A stretch of 41,419 nucleotides of DNA from Pseudolactococcus chungangensis CAU 28 = DSM 22330. Its GTDB lineage: Bacteria > Bacillota > Bacilli > Lactobacillales > Streptococcaceae. Position numbers and translations under genes: made by a program. The notes beneath the pieces are model-generated. The model saw only the letters and a program-made list of their open reading frames with translations, did no database searches and was not told where the DNA came from. Shown one piece after another: positions 24,763 through 31,206 of this stretch. Where the stretch lies: positions 1 to 41,419 of the forward strand of contig NZ_JXJT01000018.1 of assembly GCF_002441885.1 (NCBI RefSeq), in the 5' to 3' direction. Position 1 is the first letter of the stretch; every line of letters starts with the position of its first letter.

Positions 24763-24990
24763 ACACAAAAGGCTGAGACAAAATGTGCTCAGTCAACGAG
24801 AGAGAAAAGTAAATTAGGGTGTGGTGATTGTACCTCGATTAGTTTTCTTTTTTTTATCTAGTTTTCAGAAAGTCTCCAAATTTTATAAAATAGCAGATTT
24901 TTTTTATCCAATTCGTATTGTTTTGGCAGAATAATACGAATTTGGTATAACATCGACGTTTTGATGATCAAATTAATCAAAATTTTTTAA
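24763..24990. other. Intergenic region between anti-sigma gene and clpB promoter
   Basis: No ORF with a ribosome site was seen. The region has CTGAG...CTCAG (24773-24797) and an AT-rich stretch with T8 runs. An inverted repeat CCAATTCGTATT (24908-24919) / AATACGAATT (24933-24942) lies over a possible promoter TTGGCA-N17-TATAAC (24923-24951), which could be a second start for clpB. Confidence 0.4.
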
Positions 24991-24998
24991 ATAAAATG

Positions 24999-25028
24999 TT
25001 TGACCTTTGTTGACCAAAGCGTTATAAT
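24999..25028 (+). promoter_or_regulatory. clpB promoter with CtsR box
   Basis: TTGACC (25000-25005), 17 nt and TATAAT (25023-25028) form the promoter. TTTGACC-TTT-GTTGACC (24999-25015) is a CtsR heptad repeat in reverse orientation with one mismatch, covering the -35. CtsR repression released by heat is predicted. Confidence 0.75.
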
Positions 25029-25070
25029 AAGATTTAGAGATAAGATATGTCTCTAATCTACTTCTGAAAA

Positions 25071-25225
25071 CATGATATTGAAAGCGATGCGACGTAGTCG
25101 CAAATTTCTGTAGAAAATTAGGGATTTATGGTGCTCCTGTGATTACTCGTCGCTGGTGACACTTCTGCACTTGCGCAGGTTCAGAAATCATCTATTTTCC
25201 CAAGAAGTTAGCTTGAGGTTCAAAA
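25071..25225. repeat. Second large copy of the intergenic repeat, inside the clpB leader
   Basis: CATGATATTGAAAGCGATGC and CGAC-GTA-GTCG (25071-25100) match the unit at 3782 and 3910. TGTAGAAAATTAGGGATTTATGG and the tail around TTCTGCACTTGCGCAGGTTC...GTTAGCTTGAGGTTCAAA match the central module of the 3782 element. About 35 extra bases lie in the middle and the second end unit is missing. It lies between the clpB promoter and its ATG. Confidence 0.65.
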
Positions 25226-25242
25226 AAGGAGAACAAAAGACA

Positions 25243-27837
25243 ATGAATATTGAAAAAATGACAACAACTTTACAACAGGCTTTGGCTGAGGCGCAAAAAA
25301 TCGCGCAAGTTCGACAACATCAAAATATAGAAATCGCACATCTTTGGAAATTCATGATTCAGCCTGGGCAGTTTGCGCATGACTTTTATCAAGACTTAGG
25401 TCTAGATTTAGTGGGTTTTGAGGCTGAAATTGACAAGGAATTGGACAAGATTTCTGTCGTGACTGGTAGCAATGTGACTTATGGTCAGAATTTGAGTCAA
25501 AATCTGTTTAACTTATTTAGTCAGGCTGAAAAGCTGGCTGAATCTCTAAAAGATGAGTTTCTATCCACTGAGACGGTACTGTTAGCACTGTTTTCGCAAA
25601 GCCATAATCCATTGACCCAATACCTGAAAAGTCATGGCATCACGGCAAAAGAGGTTAGGGCGAAAATCGAGAGTATGAGAGGAGGGAGTTCGGTGACAAG
25701 TCAAAATCAAGAAGAACAATATGAGGCGCTGAAAAAATATGGCGAGGATTTGGTTGAAAAGGTTCGTACGGGTAAGATGGACCCAGTGATTGGGCGTGAT
25801 GAGGAAGTACGAGATGTTGTAAGGATTTTATCGCGTAAGACGAAAAATAACCCAGTTTTAATTGGTGAGCCAGGTGTCGGTAAAACGGCAATTGTTGAAG
25901 GGTTGGCACAACGGATTGTGAAGAAGGATGTGCCAACGAATCTACAAGATAAGACGATTTTTAGTCTGGATATGGGTGCGCTAATTGCGGGAGCTAAATT
26001 CCGTGGGGAGTTTGAAGAACGGCTCAAGGCTGTTTTAAATGAGATTAAAAAGTCTGACGGGCGGATTATCCTCTTTATTGATGAAATTCACACCATCGTT
26101 GGCGCGGGCAAAACAGAAGGGTCTATGGACGCAGGTAATTTGTTGAAACCGATGTTAGCGCGTGGTGAGTTGCACTTGATTGGCGCGACAACTTTGGACG
26201 AATATCGTCAAAACTTTGAAAAAGATAAGGCTTTGGAGCGTCGTTTCCAAAAAGTGCTGGTAAAAGAGCCGACGGTTGAGGACACGATTTCTATCTTGCG
26301 TGGTTTGAAAGATCGATTTGAAGTTCACCATGGTGTGAAGATTCATGATAATGCTTTGATTGCTGCGGCAACCTTGTCAAATCGTTACATTACGGATCGC
26401 TATTTGCCTGATAAGGCAATTGACCTTGTTGATGAAGCGAGTGCAACGATTCGGGTTGAGATGAATTCATCGCCAACGGAGCTAGACCAAATCACCCGCA
26501 AGCTCATGCAGCTTGAAATCGAAGAAGAGGCGCTAAAAAAAGAAACGGACGAGGGTTCTAAGAAACGTCTGGCAATTTTACAAGAAGAACTTGCCAATAC
26601 GCGTGAAACAGCCAATGCCCTGAAGATGCGTTGGGAAACTGAAAAAGAGGCAGTAGAAGCGATTCATACTAAACGTGCTGAGTTAGAGCAAGCTCGTTTT
26701 GATTTAGAAAATGCTGAAAATGACTATAATCTAGAACAGGCAGCGGTATTGCGCCACGGCACCATTCCAAAACTGGAAAAAGAAGTGGCTGATTTGGAAA
26801 ATGCCCAAGAAGCAGATACCGGTAATCATCTGGTTCAAGAATCAGTGACAGATCAAGAAATTGCGGAAGTGATTGGTCGCTTGACTGGGATTCCAGTGAC
26901 TAAACTGGTTGAAGGCGAAAAGGAAAAGCTCTTGCATTTGGCAGAGACACTACACCAACGTGTGGTTGGGCAAGATGAAGCTGTTAATGCGGTTTCTGAT
27001 GCCATTATCCGTAGTCGTGCAGGTTTGCAAGACCCTAATAAACCGCTTGGTAGCTTTCTCTTCCTTGGTCCGACAGGTGTCGGTAAAACTGAATTGGCTA
27101 AAAGCTTAGCCGAAGACCTTTTCGATTCAGAAAACCATATGGTGCGGATTGACATGAGTGAGTATATGGAAAAACACAGTGTCTCACGTTTGGTTGGAGC
27201 ACCTCCAGGCTATGTTGGCTATGACGAGGGCGGTCAGTTGACTGAGGCTGTACGTCGTAATCCTTACACGATTGTCCTGCTTGATGAAATTGAAAAAGCG
27301 CATCCTGATGTCTTTAACATTCTCCTGCAAGTTCTTGATGATGGGCGTTTGACGGATTCTAAAGGTGTTGTTGTGGACTTCAAAAATACCGTTTTGATTA
27401 TGACGTCAAACATTGGCTCACGGACGTTATTGGATGGCATTAAAGATGATGGCACTCTTGACAATATGACGAAAGAAGCAGTCTTGGACGAGCTTAAACT
27501 TCATTTCAAACCTGAGTTCCTTAATCGGATTGATGATACTGTTGTCTTCACGCCATTGACCTTGTCTGTCGTGAAACAAATTATCGATAAAATCGTGGCG
27601 CAGCTTACAGAACGCTTGTCGCATCAAGATATTAATTTAGAGCTAACAACAGATGCCCTTGATTGGATTGCCAAAAATGCGTATGAACCCGAGTACGGGG
27701 CACGCCCAATAAAACGGTTTATGACGAAACATCTTGAAACACCGCTTGCGAAAGCACTTGTATCTGGTAAAGTCTTACCAAACTCAGTGGTTTTGGTTGG
27801 TTTGAAAGACGATGCGTTAGTTTTTGATATGAAGTAA
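25243..27837 (+). CDS. clpB: ATP-dependent disaggregase ClpB (Hsp100)
   Basis: The 864-residue, two-ring AAA+ chaperone dissolves protein aggregates with DnaK/DnaJ. It has an N-domain (residues 1-145), first Walker A GEPGVGKT with Walker B ILFIDEIH, and the coiled-coil middle domain (about 390-515; heptad-rich [11 protein letters not shown]...[13 protein letters not shown]). The second Walker A GPTGVGKT with Walker [12 protein letters not shown] and sensor-2 GARPIKR follow. There is no ClpP-binding IGF loop, which separates it from ClpC/E. Start 25243 (MNIEKM) follows AAAAAAGGAG; earlier in-frame codons lie in the repeat element. The leader of about 205 nt is long. A CtsR box covers the promoter. 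Confidence 0.96.
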   Translation: MNIEKMTTTLQQALAEAQKIAQVRQHQNIEIAHLWKFMIQPGQFAHDFYQDLGLDLVGFEAEIDKELDKISVVTGSNVTYGQNLSQNLFNLFSQAEKLAESLKDEFLSTETVLLALFSQSHNPLTQYLKSHGITAKEVRAKIESMRGGSSVTSQNQEEQYEALKKYGEDLVEKVRTGKMDPVIGRDEEVRDVVRILSRKTKNNPVLIGEPGVGKTAIVEGLAQRIVKKDVPTNLQDKTIFSLDMGALIAGAKFRGEFEERLKAVLNEIKKSDGRIILFIDEIHTIVGAGKTEGSMDAGNLLKPMLARGELHLIGATTLDEYRQNFEKDKALERRFQKVLVKEPTVEDTISILRGLKDRFEVHHGVKIHDNALIAAATLSNRYITDRYLPDKAIDLVDEASATIRVEMNSSPTELDQITRKLMQLEIEEEALKKETDEGSKKRLAILQEELANTRETANALKMRWETEKEAVEAIHTKRAELEQARFDLENAENDYNLEQAAVLRHGTIPKLEKEVADLENAQEADTGNHLVQESVTDQEIAEVIGRLTGIPVTKLVEGEKEKLLHLAETLHQRVVGQDEAVNAVSDAIIRSRAGLQDPNKPLGSFLFLGPTGVGKTELAKSLAEDLFDSENHMVRIDMSEYMEKHSVSRLVGAPPGYVGYDEGGQLTEAVRRNPYTIVLLDEIEKAHPDVFNILLQVLDDGRLTDSKGVVVDFKNTVLIMTSNIGSRTLLDGIKDDGTLDNMTKEAVLDELKLHFKPEFLNRIDDTVVFTPLTLSVVKQIIDKIVAQLTERLSHQDINLELTTDALDWIAKNAYEPEYGARPIKRFMTKHLETPLAKALVSGKVLPNSVVLVGLKDDALVFDMK

Positions 27838-27857
27838 GTAATTTCGAAATGAAAATA

Positions 27858-27893
27858 AACAGAAATCTGTTCATTAAGATTTCTGTTTTTTTA
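27858..27893 (+). terminator. Terminator after clpB
   Basis: AACAGAAATCT (27858-27868) and AGATTTCTGTT (27877-27887) form an 11-bp stem followed by T6. Confidence 0.85.
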
Positions 27894-27929
27894 TTTGAAT
27901 AAAAATAGATAAAAGTGAGGAGCTAATAA

Positions 27930-27958
27930 TTGAATGAATAATCTAATAATGTTATAAT
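27930..27958 (+). promoter_or_regulatory. rgg promoter
   Basis: TTGAAT (27930-27935), 17 nt and the extended -10 TGTTATAAT (27950-27958) form the promoter. Transcription should begin inside the first heptad of the adjacent tandem repeat. Confidence 0.6.
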
Positions 27959-27959
27959 T

Positions 27960-28027
27960 GGTAGAAGGTAGAAGGTAGAAGGTAGAAGGTAGAAGGTAGA
28001 AGGTAGAAGGTAGAAGGTAGAAGGTAG
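27960..28027 (+). repeat. Heptanucleotide tandem repeat (GGTAGAA, about 9.7 copies)
   Basis: There are 68 bases of uninterrupted, perfect GGTAGAA units. Each unit carries TAG, so all three frames are closed and the tract is non-coding. It starts 2 nt after the rgg -10 and so forms the 5' end of the rgg leader. It is a likely length-variable locus. Confidence 0.95.
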
Positions 28028-28037
28028 CAAACTTGTT

Positions 28038-28051
28038 TGGAAACGCTTACT
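28038..28051 (+). promoter_or_regulatory. cre-like site in the rgg leader
   Basis: TGGAAACGCTTACT matches the CcpA cre consensus (WGWAARCGYTWWMA) at 12 of 14 positions. A position downstream of a promoter would allow roadblock repression. One motif alone is weak evidence. Confidence 0.35.
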
Positions 28052-28103
28052 ATACCTTGTCTCTCTCCTGGCTATTTTGTGAGTGATGAGTGGAGAAGAC
28101 TAA

Positions 28104-28946
28104 ATGACAATAGAATTAGACTTAGGTGCATTTTACAAAGAAACGCGAGAGAAATTGGGGTATTCACAGCGGGATGCGGAGTCAGCATATTGTGACCATT
28201 CATTAATTTCACGCTTTGAAAATGGTGAAACAGTATTACGAGCAGATAAACTTTTGATGGCGATAAATGGTTTGGATTTAACACCAACAGAATTTTTTGT
28301 TTGGCATGGCGATTACCTACCTAATAGGTTACAGATGTTCAACAAAAAAATGAATGCTTATGTGATTAATGGAGATGTAGAGGGTTTAAAAACATTACTG
28401 AAAACACGAGCTATAAGAAATGAAGATAAAATTTTTAATATTGTAGCTAAATGTGCGATTTTTGATTTATCAGATGAGATGTTAATAACTAAATCAGAGC
28501 GTAAATTTATCGAAAAATATTTTAATGGCGTTAAACAATGGACGATATACGAGATGAGTGTTTTTGCGCACTGTTTAGAAGTATTAGATGTCGGAGAGGC
28601 TTATGATATAGGTCAAGATATTCTTAAGAGTGATGAATTTTCTAAAATTATAGCTAGTAATGCTGCTCTTGCTAAGAAAACATTGGTAAATTTATATGTA
28701 CATTTAATTTGTCATGGGAGTTATAGGTATGCCGAAAAGTTGAAAAGAGGCATAGATAATTTTTTGACGGAATGGGATATGTCAGAGAAGATTATTCTCC
28801 ATATTTTTGAAAAATTTTCCTTGTATAGACAAGAAAAAAATCCTGAACTTCTATCAGAAATTCAAGATGATATACAGATTTTAAATAGGTTTGGTGCAAC
28901 GGGGATGGCTAAGCGGATGACTCTATTTATTGAAAAATTTTGTTAG
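28104..28946 (+). CDS. Rgg/GadR/MutR-family transcriptional regulator
   Basis: The 280-residue protein has an N-terminal helix-turn-helix (residues about 8-60; GYSQRDAESAYCDHSLISRFENGE is a typical Rgg recognition region). A helical C-terminal repeat domain (about 80-280) binds short hydrophobic peptides in relatives. The ATG follows GTGGAGAAG. The AT-rich codon use differs from the neighbouring clpB and nrdD and matches the following peptide genes, suggesting a transferred island. Convergent at its 3' end is a 14-codon hydrophobic peptide gene on the minus strand, the arrangement of SHP/Rgg pairs. It probably controls the bacteriocin operon at 29310. Confidence 0.9.
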   Translation: MTIELDLGAFYKETREKLGYSQRDAESAYCDHSLISRFENGETVLRADKLLMAINGLDLTPTEFFVWHGDYLPNRLQMFNKKMNAYVINGDVEGLKTLLKTRAIRNEDKIFNIVAKCAIFDLSDEMLITKSERKFIEKYFNGVKQWTIYEMSVFAHCLEVLDVGEAYDIGQDILKSDEFSKIIASNAALAKKTLVNLYVHLICHGSYRYAEKLKRGIDNFLTEWDMSEKIILHIFEKFSLYRQEKNPELLSEIQDDIQILNRFGATGMAKRMTLFIEKFC

Positions 28947-28961
28947 TGATTTTGATTTATT

Positions 28962-29006
28962 TTACTGAATACCAAACGATATAAGTGAGTATAGAAATTT
29001 AAACAT
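28962..29006 (-). CDS. Candidate short hydrophobic peptide pheromone (SHP-like)
   Basis: On the minus strand ATG at 29006 begins MFKFLYSLISFGIQ and stops at 28962. A perfect AAGGAGG (29022-29016) lies 9 nt upstream, and an extended -10 TGGTAGAAT (29045-29037) precedes it. The peptide has one Lys near the N-terminus and is otherwise hydrophobic or neutral, like SHP precursors. It lies 15 bp from the 3' end of the convergent rgg. Known SHPs are usually 20-25 residues, and RopB's inducer is an 8-residue peptide, so 14 is intermediate. The active part may be the C-terminal 7-8 residues (LISFGIQ). Function is inferred from context. Confidence 0.7.
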   Translation of the reverse strand: MFKFLYSLISFGIQ

Positions 29007-29036
29007 ACTGTTTTGCCTCCTTATCTTAATACATTT

Positions 29037-29082
29037 ATTCTACCATTTAAAATGATTAAAATTTTAAATGGTGCATATATGC
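29037..29082. promoter_or_regulatory. Inverted repeat between shp and bacteriocin promoters (candidate Rgg operator)
   Basis: ACCATTTAAAAT (29042-29053), 7 nt and ATTTTAAATGGT (29061-29072) form a perfect 12-bp inverted repeat. It is followed at once by the palindrome GCATATATGC (29073-29082). The repeat begins on the shp -10 (29042-29037, minus strand) and lies 40 bp upstream of the bacteriocin -10. Rgg binding here could control both directions. Confidence 0.5.
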
Positions 29083-29109
29083 AAACTTGGTATTTTATAA
29101 ATTTTTCTG

Positions 29110-29162
29110 TGTTAGAATGAATCTTATAAAGTTGAAAGAAAACGTTTTCTTTCAACTTTATA
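29110..29162 (+). promoter_or_regulatory. Bacteriocin operon promoter with 38-bp perfect palindrome at +1
   Basis: An extended -10 TGTTAGAAT (29110-29118) has no good -35 (TTGGTA is 20 nt away), which fits an activator-dependent promoter. From 29125 to 29162 runs a perfect palindrome with 19-base arms. Its centre AGAAAACGTTTTCT matches the cre consensus at 13 of 14 positions. It begins at the expected transcription start. Confidence 0.6.
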
Positions 29163-29181
29163 CTGACGGTCGACAGTCAGT
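29162..29181 (+). promoter_or_regulatory. Second operator-like inverted repeat in bacteriocin leader
   Basis: ACTGAC (29162-29167) and GTCAGT (29176-29181) flank GGTCGACA; apart from one G/A position the whole 20 bases are palindromic. It directly follows the 38-bp palindrome. The leader then continues to 29309 without an obvious ORF that has a ribosome site. Confidence 0.45.
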
Positions 29182-29309
29182 GCTATATTCAGATTGATTA
29201 ATTCTGATGTTGTTTCATTTTTGTATTTGAAATTATCCTGATCAAATAATTTTAAATTGGAATGCTTAATCTTTTTGGAAGATTAACAAAAACAGAAAGA
29301 GGTTGTAAG

Positions 29310-29585
29310 ATGAAAATTTGTTTGCAAAAACGAATCCCAAAAGTAGAGGTACTTAGTTCGTTAATGGTTGCTTTTGTGATTGCATTAGGTGCTAAAGTAT
29401 TTTTGCTTGGTAACTTGGTTCAAAAATTTGGTCTGTCAAAAGGTGATGCTGCTTGGGCTGTTGGTTTAGTGGCTTCTGGTGCGGCTACGTTAATTGCAAT
29501 GTGTTGGCCGATGCTTGCTCCATATTTGTTAACGCTCCGTGGTTTGATTGCTACTATTGGTGCAGGTGCAGCTGCTGGTTGGTAA
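29310..29585 (+). CDS. Putative circular bacteriocin precursor 1 (long leader)
   Basis: The 91-residue peptide has a leader of about 31 residues with KVE and a hydrophobic stretch (VLSSLMVAFVIALGA), reminiscent of the gassericin A leader. A 60-residue hydrophobic, cationic core with FGLSK, VASGAATL and PMLAP follows, ending GAGAAAGW. Small residues, few charges and an aromatic C-terminus fit circular bacteriocins, whose N- and C-termini are joined. The core aligns without gaps to the next gene product (22 of 60 identical by my count). The ATG follows AGAGG. An upstream in-frame ATG at 29262 (MLNLFGRL) lacks a ribosome site. The exact processing site is unknown. Confidence 0.7.
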   Translation: MKICLQKRIPKVEVLSSLMVAFVIALGAKVFLLGNLVQKFGLSKGDAAWAVGLVASGAATLIAMCWPMLAPYLLTLRGLIATIGAGAAAGW

Positions 29586-29600
29586 AATAAAGGAGAAAAA

Positions 29601-29792
29601 ATGTTAAGTATTTTTGGTAATTTGATTAGTAAGTTTGGACTTTCAAAGGTTGTTGCTTCAACAATTGTTGGTCTTTTATCAACTGGAGCGAGTTATTCTG
29701 TAATGATTATCTATCCTTATTTTGCACCATTTATTGCAACTGCTCAGGCATATCTTGCAATCTTTGGAGTAGCTGCGGGGATTTCATTTTAA
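29601..29792 (+). CDS. Putative circular bacteriocin precursor 2 (very short leader)
   Basis: The 63-residue peptide begins MLSIFGNLISKFGLSK and ends VAAGISF. It has two lysines and no acidic residue, is hydrophobic throughout, and has an aromatic end residue. It is the paralogue of precursor 1 but carries at most 1-3 leader residues, as in carnocyclin/garvicin-type precursors. The ATG at 29601 follows AAAGGAGAA, 16 nt after precursor 1. Two peptides with different leaders in one operon suggest either a two-component toxin or one active and one accessory peptide. A holin-like or leaderless linear bacteriocin is the main alternative. Confidence 0.7.
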   Translation: MLSIFGNLISKFGLSKVVASTIVGLLSTGASYSVMIIYPYFAPFIATAQAYLAIFGVAAGISF

Positions 29793-29795
29793 ATT

Positions 29796-30284
29796 ATGAA
29801 AAAAACTTCTGTCAAAAAAGATTTTTGGGTAACTTTTATTACTTTGATTATAGGAGTAATTGTCGGTATCTGTATAATAAAAATTTCAGGTATTACCATT
29901 ACTTCGGATATCCAAGTATTGAAGTTTAATGAAATATTTAATCATAATACAGGAGTTGCTTTAATAATCTTAATCATTGGGTCACTGACATTCGGTGTTG
30001 GAGGTCTAATGATTTTGTTTATTAATGGTATCTCAATGGGAATGGTAATGGGGATTTTGCCTCTAAAACAGATAATATTTATACTTTTCCCCTATGCAGT
30101 ATTTGAATTATTGTCTTTTGTTTTTGTTGCTATGGCAGGAATAGAAATGTCTAGAAATATAAGAAAATTTATGAAAGAAAAAAGAATCATGGCCTTAGTT
30201 AATGAATGGTTTTATGTCCGATTTTTATTGACATTAACGTTGGTTTTATTAGCTATTGCTGGGATTATAGAGGTATACATATGA
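29796..30284 (+). CDS. SpoIIM/DUF95-family membrane protein of bacteriocin operon
   Basis: The 162-residue protein has about five membrane spans. GVGGLMILFINGISMGMVMGILP is the characteristic segment of the stage II sporulation protein M (DUF95) family, and FPYAVFELLSFVFVAMAG follows. DUF95 proteins are a hallmark of circular bacteriocin loci (AS-48 B, carnocyclin B and others), where they are needed for maturation or export. The start is 4 nt after precursor 2 with a weak ribosome site (coupled). The stop overlaps the next ATG (ATGA). Confidence 0.8.
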   Translation: MKKTSVKKDFWVTFITLIIGVIVGICIIKISGITITSDIQVLKFNEIFNHNTGVALIILIIGSLTFGVGGLMILFINGISMGMVMGILPLKQIIFILFPYAVFELLSFVFVAMAGIEMSRNIRKFMKEKRIMALVNEWFYVRFLLTLTLVLLAIAGIIEVYI

Positions 30285-30619
30285 TTAATAAAAAAGGGAT
30301 AAAATTAACGTTTTTAGTTGCTTTTACTATATTTAGTATTTTAGGATTATACCTTGGTTTTAGAGGGGCAACCACTATCTTTTCTTCAATTGATTCAGAA
30401 AATATAACAAGTTCCACTAAAATTATTCAACCACTTGAGAGTAAGATTGCTTCTTACTTAAATATTTTAGTCGGTATTGTTGTATTTGCTTATATCGTTG
30501 TATTCAAAGAAAAGAAAACGAATATATTTTGGTTAATTCTTGGTCCGATAGGTGTCCTAGCATTTTCGATAAAAAAACTTCTATATCTAAAAAAAGGTGG
30601 CGATAATATTGCGATTTAG
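30281..30619 (+). CDS. Small membrane protein of bacteriocin operon (paralogue A)
   Basis: The 112-residue protein has an N-terminal span (about 8-28), a polar Ser/Thr/Glu-containing external loop, a second span (about 57-75), a KEKK turn and a third span ending in KKLLYLKKGG. Its C-terminal half is clearly related to that of the protein at 30884: FAYIVVFKEKKTNIFWLI versus FYIVFAEKFKKSNLFWIL. The family is not one I can name; AS-48 C/E-type accessory membrane proteins are the likely counterparts. ATGA overlap with the upstream gene. Confidence 0.65.
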   Translation: MINKKGIKLTFLVAFTIFSILGLYLGFRGATTIFSSIDSENITSSTKIIQPLESKIASYLNILVGIVVFAYIVVFKEKKTNIFWLILGPIGVLAFSIKKLLYLKKGGDNIAI

Positions 30620-30782
30620 TAAGGAGGTGAAAGTTCCTAGTGTATATGAGATGTTTATATTTTTCTCAGTTATTTTTGGAGCAATATATTACAAAGCGTG
30701 GTTTGTTTTTATATTTTTACTTTTGATTAATTTACCTGAAATAGTTGTAGTTTTTTGTTCAATTAAAAGATTTGGAAGATGA
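30609..30782 (+). CDS. Small cationic membrane peptide, candidate immunity protein
   Basis: The 57-residue product, from TTG at 30609 after AAAGGTGG, has two hydrophobic spans (FIFFSVIFGAIYYKAWFVFI and LLINLPEIVVVF) and Lys/Arg at both ends (KEVK, KRFGR). Small basic hydrophobic proteins of this size give self-immunity in circular bacteriocin loci, but no homology can be claimed. The start is uncertain: an AAGGAGG within the gene (from about 30620) could direct a shorter product. It overlaps the previous gene by 11 nt. Confidence 0.5.
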   Translation: MRFSKEVKVPSVYEMFIFFSVIFGAIYYKAWFVFIFLLLINLPEIVVVFCSIKRFGR

Positions 30783-30883
30783 TGAATTATAAAATGCAGG
30801 AAATGTATTTATACTTTAGTATGGATAGAAATTTAAGAGCAGATATAATGAGAGGACTAAATTTTTTAGTTTGGGAGAAGAAT

Positions 30884-31204
30884 ATGAATAAAAAAATGAA
30901 GAAAATTATCGCTATTGTCATTATCTTACTGGGCATTATATCAATCATCACGACATCGCTTAATCTTCAGGTAACACTAGGTAATACAGAGGCATTTTTG
31001 GCTGGTGAAGTGGATGTACCAGTTTCATCGGTTTTGACATGGGGACTTAATTTGATGCAAGTGCTTGGTTTCTTTTATATCGTATTTGCTGAAAAATTCA
31101 AGAAATCAAATCTATTTTGGATTTTAGTTTTACCGCTAGGTTGCATTGTTCTAGGAACGCGTCAACTTTTAAGATTAAACAAACTGACCTTGATTGAGGA
31201 CTAG
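30884..31204 (+). CDS. Small membrane protein (paralogue B), first of transporter genes
   Basis: The 106-residue protein has three hydrophobic segments: residues about 8-26, 45-68 and 76-94. The ATG at 30884 follows GGGAGAAG. Codons upstream to 30779 are open but lack a ribosome site. The C-terminal half resembles the 30281 product, so the two derive from a duplication. Its position before HlyD-ATPase-MacB genes matches as-48E/cclE-type genes of the EFGH transporter. The 101-nt gap before it holds TATAAT (30844-30849), a possible but weak internal promoter. Confidence 0.65.
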   Translation: MNKKMKKIIAIVIILLGIISIITTSLNLQVTLGNTEAFLAGEVDVPVSSVLTWGLNLMQVLGFFYIVFAEKFKKSNLFWILVLPLGCIVLGTRQLLRLNKLTLIED

Positions 31205-31206
31205 GC

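Noticed and set aside
27960-28027. Tandem repeat as CRISPR array or coding repeat
   Set aside because: A 7-bp unit without spacers is not CRISPR, and TAG in every unit closes all frames.
30779-30883. Longer N-terminus for the 30884 membrane protein
   Set aside because: The extra 35 codons lack a ribosome site and overlap the previous stop; GGGAGAAG supports ATG 30884.
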